Part shown: in pieces, positions 35,666-47,700 of the stretch
How the letters are laid out: the number at the start of each line of letters is the position of its first letter
Position numbering within the stretch: the stretch's first letter is position 1
Source: Phyto melanocephala
Taxonomy: Eukaryota > Arthropoda > Insecta > Diptera > Rhinophoridae
Direction of reading: 5' to 3'
Assembly: GCA_941918925.1 (NCBI GenBank)
Contig: OW799237.1
Coordinates: 96,383,015-96,447,014, forward strand
Length of the DNA stretch: 64,000 nucleotides
Notes under the pieces: model-generated
The model's input: the letters and a program-made list of their open reading frames with translations, nothing else
The model's database searches: none
What the model was told of the DNA's origin: nothing
Made by a program: the position numbers and the translations under genes

Positions 35666-36151
35666 AACGCTTTAAAGTTATTCAGGTTTTTATGAAAATA
35701 GGCGTTCAAATCAAAATGCATTTTGTGCACTTCGTAATTCTTTTGATCAACACAATCGTTCAAATTCGTCCACAATCAGGAGATTTGTAAAAAATATTTA
35801 AATTTCTGCAAAACAGGTCTGTATAAAGTGTTAGAAAATCTGTGAATGCCTTCTTAGTTTGTTGAATGGGAACCACTGCTGGTTTTTGCGATTGTGTGGT
35901 AAAAGATCAGTCAACCTCGACTCATCATCATGCCCAAAAATTGAGCATCAACATTGTCATTGAAAATTTGGACCATCAGATAGAGGAGTGGTGCCAAGGA
36001 TGGGGGGGGGGGGGTCATTTGGCCGATATTTTGTTAAATACATAATTGAACCATACAAATATTATAATTACCAAAAGAAATAATAATAATATCCTAAATA
36101 ATTTGTGTTTTATTTAAATTCAACATCGGTCCTTAAAATTTAACCACCCTT
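35666..36151 (+). mobile_element. Mariner-derived MITE in copy D, truncated on the left
   Basis: Same unit as in C, E, G and H. The left terminal repeat is missing; the right end TTAAAATTTAACCACCCTTT is present beside TATAAC. A run of 13 G at about 36002 replaces the shorter G-rich sequence of copy G. Confidence 0.7.
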
Positions 36152-37565
36152 TATAACTTCGATATGCTACTAAAATGCTTTTGTAAATGTAGACTTTTAG
36201 TAAAAGAGCGCGTTAAAGTAGGAGTGTCAATAAAGTTTCTGCTAATAAATACAACTTAGGTATTTCAATATAGTCCTTTATTTTCCCAAAAACTTTGTCA
36301 ATAGAGAAATTACATGAATTTAAGATAAGCCGTTATATGGGAGGTAGTCGTTTAAGCGTGTCACCTAAACTTTTTGGCACAACAATTACATTGATTAGAA
36401 GGATATAAGTAGCAAATTTGATCATTATACCTCTAATTTTGGCGGTTTTATGAGCTTTTAAATTTCATTAACGGTAGATAACGTGAAAAGTGGGCGTTAT
36501 AGTAGGCGTGTCAAAGTTATTTTTGCGAATGAGTACAACTTAGGTGTTTCAATTTAGCCCTTTATTATTCCAAAATCTTTATTAATAGAGAAATTATATG
36601 AATTTTAGGTAAAACGTTATATGGGAGGTGGGCGTAAAAGTGGGCGTGGCACCTTTATTTTCTGGTGCAGTAATGACACTGCCTAGGGGGATATAAGTAG
36701 CAAATTTTATCATCAGACCTCTAATTTTGGCGGTTTTATGAGCTTTTAAGTTTCATTAACGGTAGATAACGTGAAAAGTGGGCGTTATAGTAGGCGTGTC
36801 AAAGTTATTTTTGTGAATGCGAACAACTTAGGTGTTTCAATATAGCCCTTTATTATTCCAAAATCTTTATTAATAGAGAAATTATATGAATTTTAGTTAA
36901 AACGTTATATGGGAGGTGGGCGTAAAAGTGGGCGTGGCACATTGGTTTTCCGTTACAAAAATGCCACTCAGCAAAAAACAGAGTGTGCAAAATTTCAGAG
37001 TCGTTCATCCAATTTTGTGGCTTTTATGACGTTTTTGTTTTTAAATATACCGAAAAATACACTGTGCGGTATAAATTTTCGTACATTTTGATCGATAACT
37101 CCTCTCCTAATGCATAAATTTAGACAATTTTCAAGGAAAGATATTGTTTTTACTCAGAAAATATATATTCGAAGTTTCATGAGTCTACGTTAATGCGTTT
37201 GGACACAATTCCATTTTATTCGATGTTCGAAGGACACGGTTTTTTCGACCTACTCTTGCTTTTCGAGCTATACCTCTCTTCCTAATATTCCGATTTAGCC
37301 CATTTTCAATACCAAACAAACCTTGTCTATAAGAAAGATTCTGGCAAAATTTGAGCCCCCTAGCTTTTTCGGTGCGACCTCTATCGTGCTTTCAACAGAC
37401 GGACAGACGGACAGACGGACGGACATAGCTAGATCGTCATCAAATCAAACCCTGATTCAGAATATATATACTTTATGGGGTCTAAAATGGATATTTCGAT
37501 GTGTTACAAACGGAATGACAAAATGAATATACCCCCACCATTTTTTTGGTGGCGGGTATAAAAAA
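35666..37565 (-). mobile_element. Helentron-type repeat D, 3' truncated inside its MITE
   Basis: The 5' end at 37565 (reverse complement of GGTGGCGGGTATAAAAA) and the first 250 bases are almost identical to copy C, including a shared 67-codon frame of identical translation. The tandem-repeat section (landmark GGGAGGTGGGCG at about 36340, 36623, 36911) has two full steps. The 3' part stops within the MITE at 35666, so the hairpin end is missing. Confidence 0.8.
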
Positions 37566-37578
37566 GGACTAAAATAAA

Positions 37579-38228
37579 TGGGTAGTAAAATTTTAAGGGC
37601 CGATGTTGATTTTGAATAAAACAGAAATTATTTAGGAAATTATTGTTATTTCTTTCTATAGTGATAATAGTTGTATGATTTAATTATGTATGGAACAAGA
37701 TATCGGCCAAGTGGCTGACGCGTCCAAATTTTCGATGACAATGAGGCATATTTAAGGTTCTATACCGTTAATGTGCCAAATTATCTTATCCATTAGCTTT
37801 TACATTGTCGCGGGCTTACCGACGTACACTTTTTTTAAATAATCCCAAAGAAAGAAGTCCAACGATGGATATTGGTGGCCAATTGACATCGCCACAACAT
37901 GAGATAACACGGCTACTGTATTTGTCGCGCAAAAGAGCCATTGTTTCGTCAGCTGTGTGGCAATTAGCACCGTCCTGTTGAAATCACATATCGTACACAT
38001 CCATAAAAAGTTCGGTAACATATCATGATAGCGAACACCATTCACAGTAACTGCCGGACCGGAATCATTTTGGAAGAAATGCGGCCCGATGATGCCGCCA
38101 GTCCAGAAACTGCACCAAATAATTACTCTTTGTGTTAATCTGAACTTGAGAAATGTCAAATAAAATGTAGATAAAAGGTGTGGTTCATATTTACATTCAC
38201 GTTCACTCCTTAATATTAAACCATCCTT
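37579..38228 (-). pseudogene. Decayed mariner-type element with transposase catalytic-domain relic
   Basis: Bounded by GGGTAGTAAAATTTTAAGGG at the left and AATATTAAACCATCCTT at the right, the same terminal repeats as the MITEs. The minus strand from about 38125 to 37800 retains WCSFWTGGIIGPHFFQND, VTVNGVRYHDMLPNFL and, after a deletion and frameshift, LDFFLWDYLKKVYVGKPAT. These are the blocks before the second catalytic Asp and around the last catalytic residue (PLDFFLWGY motif) of insect mariner-type transposases. The N-terminal third is absent. It complements the pieces kept in the MITEs and at 6.4 kb. Confidence 0.75.
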
Positions 38229-39640
38229 AATAACTTGTTTCCCCTGAATTTTCTCACTGAATTTTATAAAGACAACCTGAAATTTAAGTTTAAAATAATT
38301 TCAGGTATTGACATTTGTTAGCGATCACAGGGAATCTATTCAACTTTGCAGAGACTTTTTTCCGTCATCTGTATCATCTGTAAGTATTTACTCACAACAA
38401 AAAGGTTCTTAAAATTCGTTGTCAAGGAAAAAAGTTTATTTTTGATTTTTTGTTGTTGTTTTGCAACATTTAACAAACCATAAACATACCAGGATATTTT
38501 TGTGTTTTTGAAATATTTTGTGGTCTTTTGTGTATTTGACGTGTTGATAATTAACAATTTTCTGTATTTTTAACAATGTTTTTCTTCTCATTTCGTATGT
38601 ATGCTTTAGTGTAACCATACATATTTCTTATAAACATACATATGTATTTAAGTACCTATGAAAGTACATTTATACGGGTAAATATTATGCACACGCACAC
38701 ATACATACATATATAAAAGGTATGAAAAATGCACATGCAGGCAAAAAACTTAATACTGACAAAAAAAAAAATATTAAAAAATTGTGTTAAAAAAATATTT
38801 AAATTTTTATTTGTTAATTTTACAATTGTTCTTTGTTACAAAATTTATAAATGACAGTAGCCGTCTTTACTCTACTTTAATGGCTTGTTAAAATCACAAA
38901 ACCAGCACAAGTGAAAATGGCAACAAACAGTAATACAATATTGTTTAACATATTACAAACATCCACACATGTATACATACATATGTATGTGTTTAAATTG
39001 ATACAGATTTTATTATTCAATATTTATTTCTTCTATTTTTGCATACACGTGGACATATTTTTTTCTTTTTTTTGCTTATTTCGCTATAAAACATCAACAG
39101 TAATCTTGTTAAAATGCTTTTAAAAGTATTTTAAATTATTTTGTTAAAAAAAATAATTTACAATAACAAATACTTATGTATAATCATACATGCATACAAG
39201 TGTGCTTGTATTGAATATAACCTTTTTGGCTGTGTATTGTTTTAAGCCTTTTTAATGCAAATTTTTTTTTATTCATTTTAGCCATTTATGTATGTGGACA
39301 TTTTGCCAAAACATGTTTGACATACTAAAGTGAATACATGTACAAATACATAATAAATATTCGTTGAATTTTTGTATATTTGGCAGTGGTTTTTATGCAT
39401 TTTTAACAACCGTTATTTTTTATTTTGGTTTTAAGTAAATAAACAATGTCATGAATATTTGTATAAACTGTTAAAACATTTGGCATAAATAAGTGCAGGG
39501 AATTTGAAAAGTTATAGAAAAGAATTAAAAGAATATAAATAATAGTTTTAAATATGTCAAATTTATGCTTTTTTTTAAATTTATAATAAATCAAAATATA
39601 TATTGTAATATGTTTAAAAAGAAGTGTACACTGTGATGTC
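38229..39640. other. AT-rich non-coding region
   Basis: No gene recognised; CATACATACATA-type simple sequence near 38620-38720 and long AT-driven frames only. Confidence 0.4.
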
Positions 39641-39961
39641 ACCACTTACTCGGAGATAGGGCGATCCATTTCAACTAAACTCTCAGGGTTCGGTGTGGAA
39701 TGTCTATAGGCTTGCGTGAAGTTTGCACGAAATCGGCCCAGTATATCATTTAGATTTCCTATATATTCCCATACAAATATAAACAAAATTTTCATATTAT
39801 TATTTTTTGTTGTCACTTGAAAAGTTACAAAACCGATGACATTCCGGTTTTCTAATTTGATCTGGAAAGGGGGAGAAGGGTAAGTGATCCCTTATACACA
39901 TGTAATGAATACAATGCAAAAAAAATTGTTGAGCCCAGCAAAGTGGTCCGGTTTCTGCTAG
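39641..39961 (+). mobile_element. Helitron 3' end fragment
   Basis: Ends AAAGTGGTCCGGTTTCTGCTAG directly before a T (39962), written here in two parts as AAAGTGGTCCGG and TTTCTGCTAG; this is the usual GCGAAGC..CCGG..CTGCTAG type of fly Helitron end. The upstream sequence contains GCACGAAATCGGCCCAG, a phrase common in these elements. No 5' TC terminus was found, so the left limit is approximate. Confidence 0.6.
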
Positions 39962-40381
39962 TATTTTAATAAAACTATTTTATACTTGAATTATGCAGTA
40001 TTATGGATATGAATATGGATATGGATATCACAAAATATTTCAAACTATTATAAAGATTATTTCAAATAGAGTTGGTTAAAGCTATGTTATAGTGCCTGTC
40101 GCTATCAAAGTTACTGCTGTCAAGGTAAACGAAAGTTACAGGATTGAAAAGCAAGTCTAACTAGCAACTATTTTTAATATATTTTTTAATTAAGCAGGGA
40201 TTTATAACACAAATTTTTAAGCAAAGTTTATTTAAAAAATTTTTGGTAAATATTCAATTATAATAAGAGGAATATTACCAACATTTTCCTAAAAAATCAT
40301 TTGATAAATATTTGCTACGTTTAAAAGTAAATTATAAATATGACGGTTAAACATTATTGTTAGAAAAATTAGTGTTTAATA

Positions 40382-40690
40382 CCCTGTTCAGACAGATATT
40401 TTTAATTGTTTCAATTTAGTGTTGATTGAGCAATTAAAAAAAGTGTTCACACAAACTCAATTTATCTTACTCAATTAGCATTTGATAGCTGTAACAATAC
40501 GATGTATTTATACTTAATCAAATAATGTCTTCTCTTCAGTTTTTTTTTTCCTGTTCTTAAAATATATTTACAATAAAGTATATATTGCTCAATTTATAAG
40601 TAATTTTTAGTATGGTAAATTGAGCTCAACAAAGGCCTTTAATTGCGAGAATATTATAAATTGACAATTCAGGCGCGTGTGTGAACATAG
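40382..40690. mobile_element. 309-bp MITE with TA target duplication
   Basis: CCCTGTTCAGACAGAT at the left and GCGTGTGTGAACATAG at the right are imperfect inverted repeats that continue for about 35 bases (AATTGT..CAATTTA). TA flanks both ends (40380-40381, 40691-40692). Confidence 0.6.
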
Positions 40691-40905
40691 TATAAGTTTG
40701 ACAAGCAGACATCGAACAGTAGTTTAGAATTAAAACTAGATCGGCAGTGAATATGGCAGAAGTCATACTTAAATTAGCAGATTTTCCGCCAGACCTACAA
40801 ACAAAAAGGCTCCAAATGGTTCAAGAGCATAATGTTAATTAAAATAGATAAAGCGCCTTGTTCTTTCGTGGTCTAATATATTACTAACACTCCAAGGTTA
40901 AATTA

Positions 40906-42395
40906 AACAAGTAAGAGCACTATATTCGGCTGCGCCGAATCTTTTATACCCACCACCAATTTTACGTACATTTAAAGCACAATATTTATTATTTTGTTAA
41001 TCATTATGGAATAATCTCTTCATAATAAAATATGTATCACTTTCTTTGTAGAGGGTGATTAAATTTTAAGGGCCCATGTTGAAGGTGAAATACACCTAGT
41101 CTATAAATTTGTTATCTGCATTTCATTTGACATTTTTCAATCTCAAACTTACTCAATTTGATCCGTGGAAAGATACGCAAATGAGCAATGCTTTAAAGTT
41201 ATTCAGGTTTTTTATCAAAATGGGCGTTCAAATCCAAATGCATTTTGTGCACTTCGTAATTTTTTTGATCAACATAATCGTTCAAATTCGTCCACAATCA
41301 GGAGATTTGTAAAAAATATTTAAATTTCTGCAAACCAGGTCTGTATAAAATGTTAGAAGATCTGTGAATACCTCCTTAGTTCCTTGAATGGGAACCACTG
41401 CTGGTTTTTGCGATAGTGTGGCAAAAGAGCAGTCAACCTCGCCTGATCATCATGCCCAACAATTGAGCATCAACATTGTTATTGAAAATTTGGACCATCA
41501 GATAGAGGAGTTGCGCCAAGGATGGGGGGGGGGGGCATTTGGCCGATATTTTGTTAAATACATAATTGAACCATACAAATATTATAATTACAAAAAGAAA
41601 TAATAATAAGATCCTAAATAATTTGAGTTTTATTTAAATTCAACATCGGTCCTTAAAATTTAACCACCCTTTATAACTTCGATATGCTACTAAAATGCTT
41701 TTGTAAATGTAGTCTTTCAATGAAAGTGGGCGTTAAAGTAGGCGTGTCAATAAAGTTTCTGCTAATAAATACAATTTAGATATTTCAATATAGTCCTTTA
41801 TTATTCCAAAATCTTTTTTAATAGAGAAATTATATGAATTTAAGGTAAACCGTTATATGGGAGCTGGGCGTAAAAGTGGGCTTGGCACATTGATTTTCCG
41901 TGACAAAAAAGCGTCTCACAAAAAAGCAAAGTGTGCAAAATTTCAGGGTCGTACATCTAATTTTGTTGCTTTTATGACGTTTTTGTTTATAAATATACCG
42001 AAAAATACACTGTGCGGTATAAATTTTCGTACATTTTGATCGATAACTCCTCTCCTAATGCATAGATTTAGATAATTTTCAGGAACAAATATTGTTTTTA
42101 CTCAGGAAATATATATTCGAAGTTTCATGACTCTACGTTTATGTGTCTGGACACAATTCCATTTTATTCGATGTTTGAAGGACACGGTTTTTTCAACCTA
42201 CTCTTGCTTTACGAGCTACAACTCTCTTCCTAATATTCCGATTCAGCCCATTTTCAATATAAAACAAACCTTTTCTATAAGAAAGATTCTGGCAAAACTT
42301 GAGCTTCCTAGCTTTTTCTGGATATTTCGATGTGTTACAAACGGAATGACAAAAAGAATGTACCCCCACCATTTTTTTGGTGGCGGGTATAAAAA
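40906..42395 (-). mobile_element. Helentron-type repeat E (1.5 kb)
   Basis: The 3' end lies at the left (reverse complement: stem ATTCGGCGCAGCCGAAT-like, then CTCTTACTTGTTT) and the 5' end at 42395 (GGTGGCGGGTATAAAAA). It contains the MITE at 41051-41671, only one copy of the GGGAGCTGGGCG landmark (41859), and a deletion that removes the ACAGACGG microsatellite and the CCCATAAAG block near the 5' end (junction near 42320). It is the shortest two-ended member of this subfamily here. Confidence 0.85.
41051..41671 (+). mobile_element. Mariner-derived MITE in copy E
   Basis: Ends GAGGGTGATTAAATTTTAAG and TTAAAATTTAACCACCCTTT, beside TA on both sides. The plus strand keeps the transposase start region (FYQNGRSNPNAFCALRNFF, then DQHNRSNSSTIRRFVKN) and the C-terminal RQGWGG-HLADIL-type end, joined by a large deletion. 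This shows how the MITE arose from a mariner. Confidence 0.75.
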
Positions 42396-42430
42396 TTTAA
42401 AAAAAAATAAATTTTTTTTTGTACCATTAA

Positions 42431-43816
42431 CCCTGCATTTACAAATGATAGTGATTTCATGAAATTTCTGTATACGTATTACAAATAAAAATTTCTATGA
42501 AATAGACTTTCAAGTAAATTTCTTGTGCGTTCACACAGGAAAGTGAAATTTCATTTTAAAAATGTCGTCTAAGCGAAGAGTCGCAATAATTGGTATACAT
42601 TTTACATTGATGCGCTTAATTTGCCTCCATTTTTATACCCTTCACACAGTGAAAAAGGGTATATATAGGTTTGTCATTCCGTGTGAAATTTCTATAATTT
42701 TCTTTTCCGACCCCATAAAGTATATATTTTCTGAAAGCTTATGAATAGGGAGTCGATTAAGCTCTGCCAGTCTGTCCGTCTGACCGTCTGTCCGTGTGTA
42801 TGTTGAAATCAACTTTTTGAAGCCCCCCGACATCGCTTGGACCCGGGTGAGGTATTAAAATATCCGAAATACTCAAGAGATCCGTATTGAAAATCAGAAA
42901 CATCGGTACATGAACAACTGAGATATTAGCAAAAGCCCACGACCACCTCGATTTTTATTTCACAAAAACAACATTACAACAACAACATACATACATACAA
43001 ACGTGTATACTGGTTAGAGAAAACGTGGCATCGAATCCCAGCTGAGCCAAAAAAATTTTTTTATTTTTTATTTTTTTTTTAATATTTTTTTTATTTTTTT
43101 TTATTTTTTTTTTATTTTTTATTTAATATATTATTTATATTTTTATTATTTTTATTATTTTTTTAATATTTTTTTTTAAATATTTTTTTTTAATTTTTTA
43201 AAAAAAAATTTTTTTAATTTTTTTTTTTAACAAACATACGTAAATTTATACTTTTACAATGGGATGTTTATATATATGTATGTTTTTTATATGTATGCAC
43301 GTATTTCATATGGGATGAATGGTGATACAAACTAATGCTATTGCATAACTACACGATTTGAAGGGTATATAAGATTCGGCACGGCCGAATATAGCGCTCT
43401 TACTTGTTTTTACTACCTTTAGAGTTACCAAGAATATTTCATAGACAAATTTAAAAGGCAATAGTTAAAAAAAATAAAGTTTGTTAATTTTGAATAAAAT
43501 TATTGTTTTAAAATTACATTAATATTATTCTTGATGTATATTTGAAGAATAAATATTATAAATATTTTCATTTACACAAAAATAAGTTATATTTATAATA
43601 ATTTTTTTATCACAATCCTGTAAATTTGTACAAGTTTTATTAGTAGGCAACAGCGTTTGCCATTTGTCACTTTACTTTCATGAAAACGTCGAAATTTACT
43701 TGCTTGAAAAAATCGTTGAAATCTGAGTGGAAAGTAAAATTAATGAGAGTGTGTTAGTGAAGAAGTGTGAGTGTATTGCGAATTTCATGAAATTACTTTC
43801 ATGTGTAAATGCTGGG
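42431..43816. mobile_element. PIF/Harbinger-like element with TAA target duplication, split by Helentron F
   Basis: CCCTGCATTTACAAATGATA at the left and the complementary segment ending TGTAAATGCTGGG at the right match over about 37 bases with a few changes (shared ATTTCATGAAATT). TAA is duplicated outside (42428-42430 and 43817-43819), the 3-bp target of PIF/Harbinger elements. Without F the unit is about 600 bp. ATG at 42562 opens MSSKRRVAIIG but F cuts it off, so it is unlikely to be functional. Confidence 0.7.
42630..43410 (+). mobile_element. Helentron-type repeat F (0.8 kb, TTCACACAGTG subfamily)
   Basis: The 5' hairpin is TATACCCTTCACACAGTG / AAAAAGGGTATATA. It is followed by TTTGTCATTCCGTGTGAAAT, CCCCATAAAGTATATATTTT and a GTCTGTCCGTCTGACC microsatellite. 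The 3' end is ATTCGGCACGGCCGAAT then AGCGCTCTTACTTGTTTT. The middle has a tRNA-like segment (43008-43050) and about 180 bases of T-rich low complexity. It lacks the mariner MITE and tandem repeats of copies C-H. Confidence 0.85.
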
Positions 43817-43819
43817 TAA

Positions 43820-44388
43820 CCCAAAAAAAATTATTAAAATGGCCATCTGAATAATGATATTTTAGTCCAAGTTGTAAAAAAAATTATTCTCAATCATGAG
43901 CTTCTCTTAGTAAAAACATCATATTCCAAATATAAGCTAAAAGCTCATTGAATGAACTAAAGTAACACTGCTTTTTCTAAAAGATTTTTAACACTTGAGC
44001 TCATTATCTTTTGACATGTTTTGTTATTTGAAACATAGACACACAACAAGATAATTTACATACTTATATATATCTACACACAACAATTTCCACACGAACT
44101 CGTATCTACTCATGTTGATGTTAATGTTTATGTCCATGTTGTAACTGAAATTGATGGTGATGATGATGTTAATATAAAGAGCACTTTCAAATAGAACGTA
44201 TGTATGTATGAAGAGGGATAGTGTAAGTGCGATTACGTTAGGATACTTGCTGCATTAAACATAAATATGCATCAATATTTTCAATTGAGTGGAGTACAAG
44301 TACATTATGTCCTTGTGCGTAAATACATATATGTACAAATATGTATACAAAAAAATCTATTTATTTGTACCCTACAGCCCAGCAAAAA
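43820..44388. other. AT-rich non-coding stretch
   Basis: No gene or clear element; a TGATGATGATG-type run near 44155-44170. Confidence 0.35.
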
Positions 44389-44800
44389 TTTATTTTGTGC
44401 CGGTAAGCAGTAAAAAAAATCATGCCTTCTTATAGCGCAATATTAGAGCGCATTCGAGGGTGCTATAAATGGAAGTCAGAAATTTCTATTAAATATATTT
44501 AATTTTTAACTTTTAATAACTTAGTGCAACTTCTCTCGCTTACGAGGATGCAGGAATGTAAGCGAATGATTACCTCTCTTTACTGTAGTTCTTAAAAAAT
44601 TTATTGAAAACACATAAAAGAGACATGATATTACTGCATTAACCATGTGTGAAAATAGCAAATAATTAGAACATCAAAGAGCCCTACCAAGTGGGACATC
44701 TCATATAAAAATCATGCCTTCCTGAAGCAGGTTGGGAAAGGAGAGTACATTTGTTTCTCCCTTACAAACCAGCTTCCGGGTATGCAGTAATTTTTGCTGG
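44389..44800. mobile_element. Putative MITE with CCAGCAAAAATT ends
   Basis: CCAGCAAAAATT at the left is mirrored by AATTTTTGCTGG at the right (12 of 12). Inside, AAAATCATGCCTTC occurs as a direct repeat at about 44417 and 44707, next to each end. No coding capacity. Related core at 14.29 kb. Confidence 0.5.
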
Positions 44801-46514
44801 AAGATAATATACCTACAGATAATATCCCTACAGATAATATTGGACTACGTGGTCCATTTTAGCTAAATGTAGTACTTACATTATGCTCCTATGTAATGGG
44901 GATCTCAAACTGGAGATTCATAAGGAGTTACATTGAGGGGTCTGGGTTCTTGGACTAGTCCGTTATTTATGGGGTATTAGGTTTATGTTTATGCCAACTG
45001 GGCATAAGTGTATACCCGTCATGGGTTTGGGCTTTTAGTGCCCCTCCTTTTCAACCTAACCTATGTAATGCAGTCATGAACCATATCATTCTTAAACAAG
45101 AGATTGCAGTTAACCGACAAGTGTTCGTGTTTTAACAATTACATATATTGTTGTTAAGACGTGCATAATGGTCGTGTAGGTGCTCCATGGAGTATTGACA
45201 AAGACTAGTTTTGAGACTACTGCGGTGGGTTATATGGCCCGGTCCTAGGACATTTTAATATTAAATCGACCACGTTTTTTCAATACATTTGGGCGATCTT
45301 TAAATTAGCCCTAGTCCATTACAGAGTATACTTTACATACGTGTATAGACTAGTCGCATTATCTACATGTTAGTATCTAAAGGCATAATTCATTTGTGTT
45401 GATATTTGTAATGTAAATAGTATATTATTTTTTTAAAGCTTAACTTTAGTTCTATTTTTTTAATTCTTTAGTTTCAGATGTAAGAGTTTTATCAATTGGT
45501 CTTTAACTGATCCTAGCTTCAATAAGTTAAATATTTAAAATTTACTCTACTAAAAACAGAGATTTTCTTCAACAACTATTTTATTTTTTTTTTATGTAGT
45601 AGGATAACATATAGTCGGATATTACCAAACAAACGGTTTTGCTTGTTAAAAAAATGGGAAAAAATAAAAATTTAGTTTTATGATGGCTGAAATTGACGTT
45701 AAGTTAAAATTACTTTTACATAATAACTTGAATTTTTAATATTATATACTTACATAGCCATTACATAGGACAGACACACTTCTATGAGCAGTATTATGTT
45801 TGTATGAGTGTTGGCAACACCTAATAAGAAATATAAGCAGACATTATATGGCTACAAGTATTCTAGTATACACAGGTACTTGTAAAAACAAGTAAAAAAA
45901 TATGTACTTGTGATTATGGTTTTTCGAACACAGTTTATGAAAGCTAAACTCACATGGTGTGACTAAATAAAACATAACTTTTGATATAAAATAAAATTTA
46001 TAGGAATTTAATAGGAATTTGAATAGAAGGATATTTTAAATATTTTTTATTTAAGTAGAGAACTTGGCCAATACTTTATTAAAAACAAAACATTGTTTTA
46101 AAATTTCCTTTAAATTAAAGAATTAAAAAAAAAAATAAATTTACAATATTTTTTTTTTATAAAAAGCGGTTTGAGTAAAATATTAAGAGTATTTTTACAA
46201 TATTTTCGTTTTCAAAGAGCATTTTCCACTATTTCTGTGCCAAAAAATAAAAATTTCTTAAGACGAAATAAGCTGAAATTGAGATAATCAAAAATTCAAA
46301 TATACTCTTGGCAAAATTTCAACCATTTTGGACATCTTTACATTTCATTTAAAAGCAAATCACCTCTAAAAAATCAACTCAAAAATTTGAAAGTGCTTTC
46401 CTGAAAACTATATAAACCGATATAAGCAGTTTCCTTAATGCCACAAATTTATTGCAATAACCAAATTACTTAGAAAGTTTTTAAAAATTGTTTAAAAAGT
46501 ATTTCTTTTCTAAA
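44801..46514. other. Non-coding region with a GC-richer block of unknown origin
   Basis: 44801-44850 holds three ACAGATAATAT-type repeats. About 44900-45320 is less AT-rich and contains short phrases such as CAACCTAACCTATG that often occur in 3' untranslated ends of fly LINEs, but no coding part precedes it. The remainder is AT-rich. Confidence 0.4.
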
Positions 46515-46516
46515 TA

Positions 46517-46739
46517 CTGTGAGCGTCAAAAGAAACTGTACACCTTAGACTTTTATGTTTACAAGTTAATTTTATTAATATATTTTTAATTTAATTTAAT
46601 ATGATTTAATTTTTATATAAAATATTTCCTTTGTTTTCTTTTTATTCAAAAACAATAACAAAATTTTAACAACAACAAAAAATATACACCAAAAACAAAC
46701 TACTATTCATATTTTAAGCGGCAAAAGAAATTGTACAGC
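46517..46739. repeat. Left terminal inverted repeat of the Tc1 element
   Basis: 223 bp. Outer transposase-site-like motif at about 46526-46541 and inner one at about 46721-46736 in the same orientation. Pairs with 50500-50722. Confidence 0.9.
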
Positions 46740-46896
46740 ATTTAAGAATTAAACAAGTAAGAGCACTATATTCGGCTGTGCCGAATCTTTTATACCCACC
46801 ACCAATTTTGTGTACATTTAAAGCACAATATTTATTATTTTGTTACTCATTATGGAATAATCTTTTTATAATAAAATATGTATCACTTTCTTTGTA

Positions 46897-47513
46897 GAGG
46901 GTGGTTAAATTTTAAGGGCCCATGTTGAAGGTGAACTACAGCTAGTCTTTAAATTAGTTTTCTGCATTTCATTTTACATTTCTCAATCTCAAACTTACTC
47001 AATTTGATCCGTGGAAAGATACGCAAATGAGCAACGCTTTAAAGTTATTTAGATTTTTTATGAAAATGGGCGTTCAAATCAAAATGCATTTTGTGCACTT
47101 CGTAATTCTTTTGATCAACATAATCATTCAAATTCATCCACAATCGGGAAAATTTTAAAAAAATATTTAAATTTCTGCAAAACGGGTCTGTATAAAATGT
47201 TAGAAAATCTGTGAATGCCTTCTTAGTTCGTTGAATGGGAACCATTGCTGTTTTTTGCGATAGTGTAGCAAAAGAGCAGTCAACCTCGACTCATCATCGT
47301 GCCAACAATTGAGCATCAACATTGTCATTGAAAATTTGGACCATCAGATAGAGGAGTGGCACCAAGGATGGAGGGGCCATTTGGCCGATATTTTGTCAAA
47401 TACATAACTGAACCATACAAATTATATCATTATAAAAATAAATGATAGTAATTTCCTAAATAATTTGTGTTTGATATAAATTCAACATCGGTCCTTAAAA
47501 TTTAACCACCCTT
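46897..47513 (+). mobile_element. Mariner-derived MITE in copy G
   Basis: GAGGGTGGTTAAATTTTAAG and AAAATTTAACCACCCTT ends beside TA. Internal sequence and deletion point agree with the MITE of copies D and E; the G-run is short here. Confidence 0.75.
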
Positions 47514-47700
47514 TATAACTTCGATATGCTACTAAAATGCTTTTGTAAATGTAGTTTTTCAATGAAAGTGGGCGTTAAAGTAGGCGTGTCAATAAAGTTT
47601 GTGCTAATAAATACAACTAAGATATTTCAATATAGTTCTTTATTTTCCCAAAAACTTTGTCAATAGAGAAATTACATGAATTTAAGAAAACCCGTTATAT

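Noticed and set aside
36909..37091. 60-codon frames recurring in Helentron copies C, D and E (MGGGRKSG-type start)
   Set aside because: They run over the tandem-repeat landmark in all copies, differ in length and have no codon bias; repeat-derived.
43040..43230. Long T-rich tract as poly-A tail of a retroposon
   Set aside because: It is internal to Helentron F and present in the homologous place in I, so it belongs to the element.
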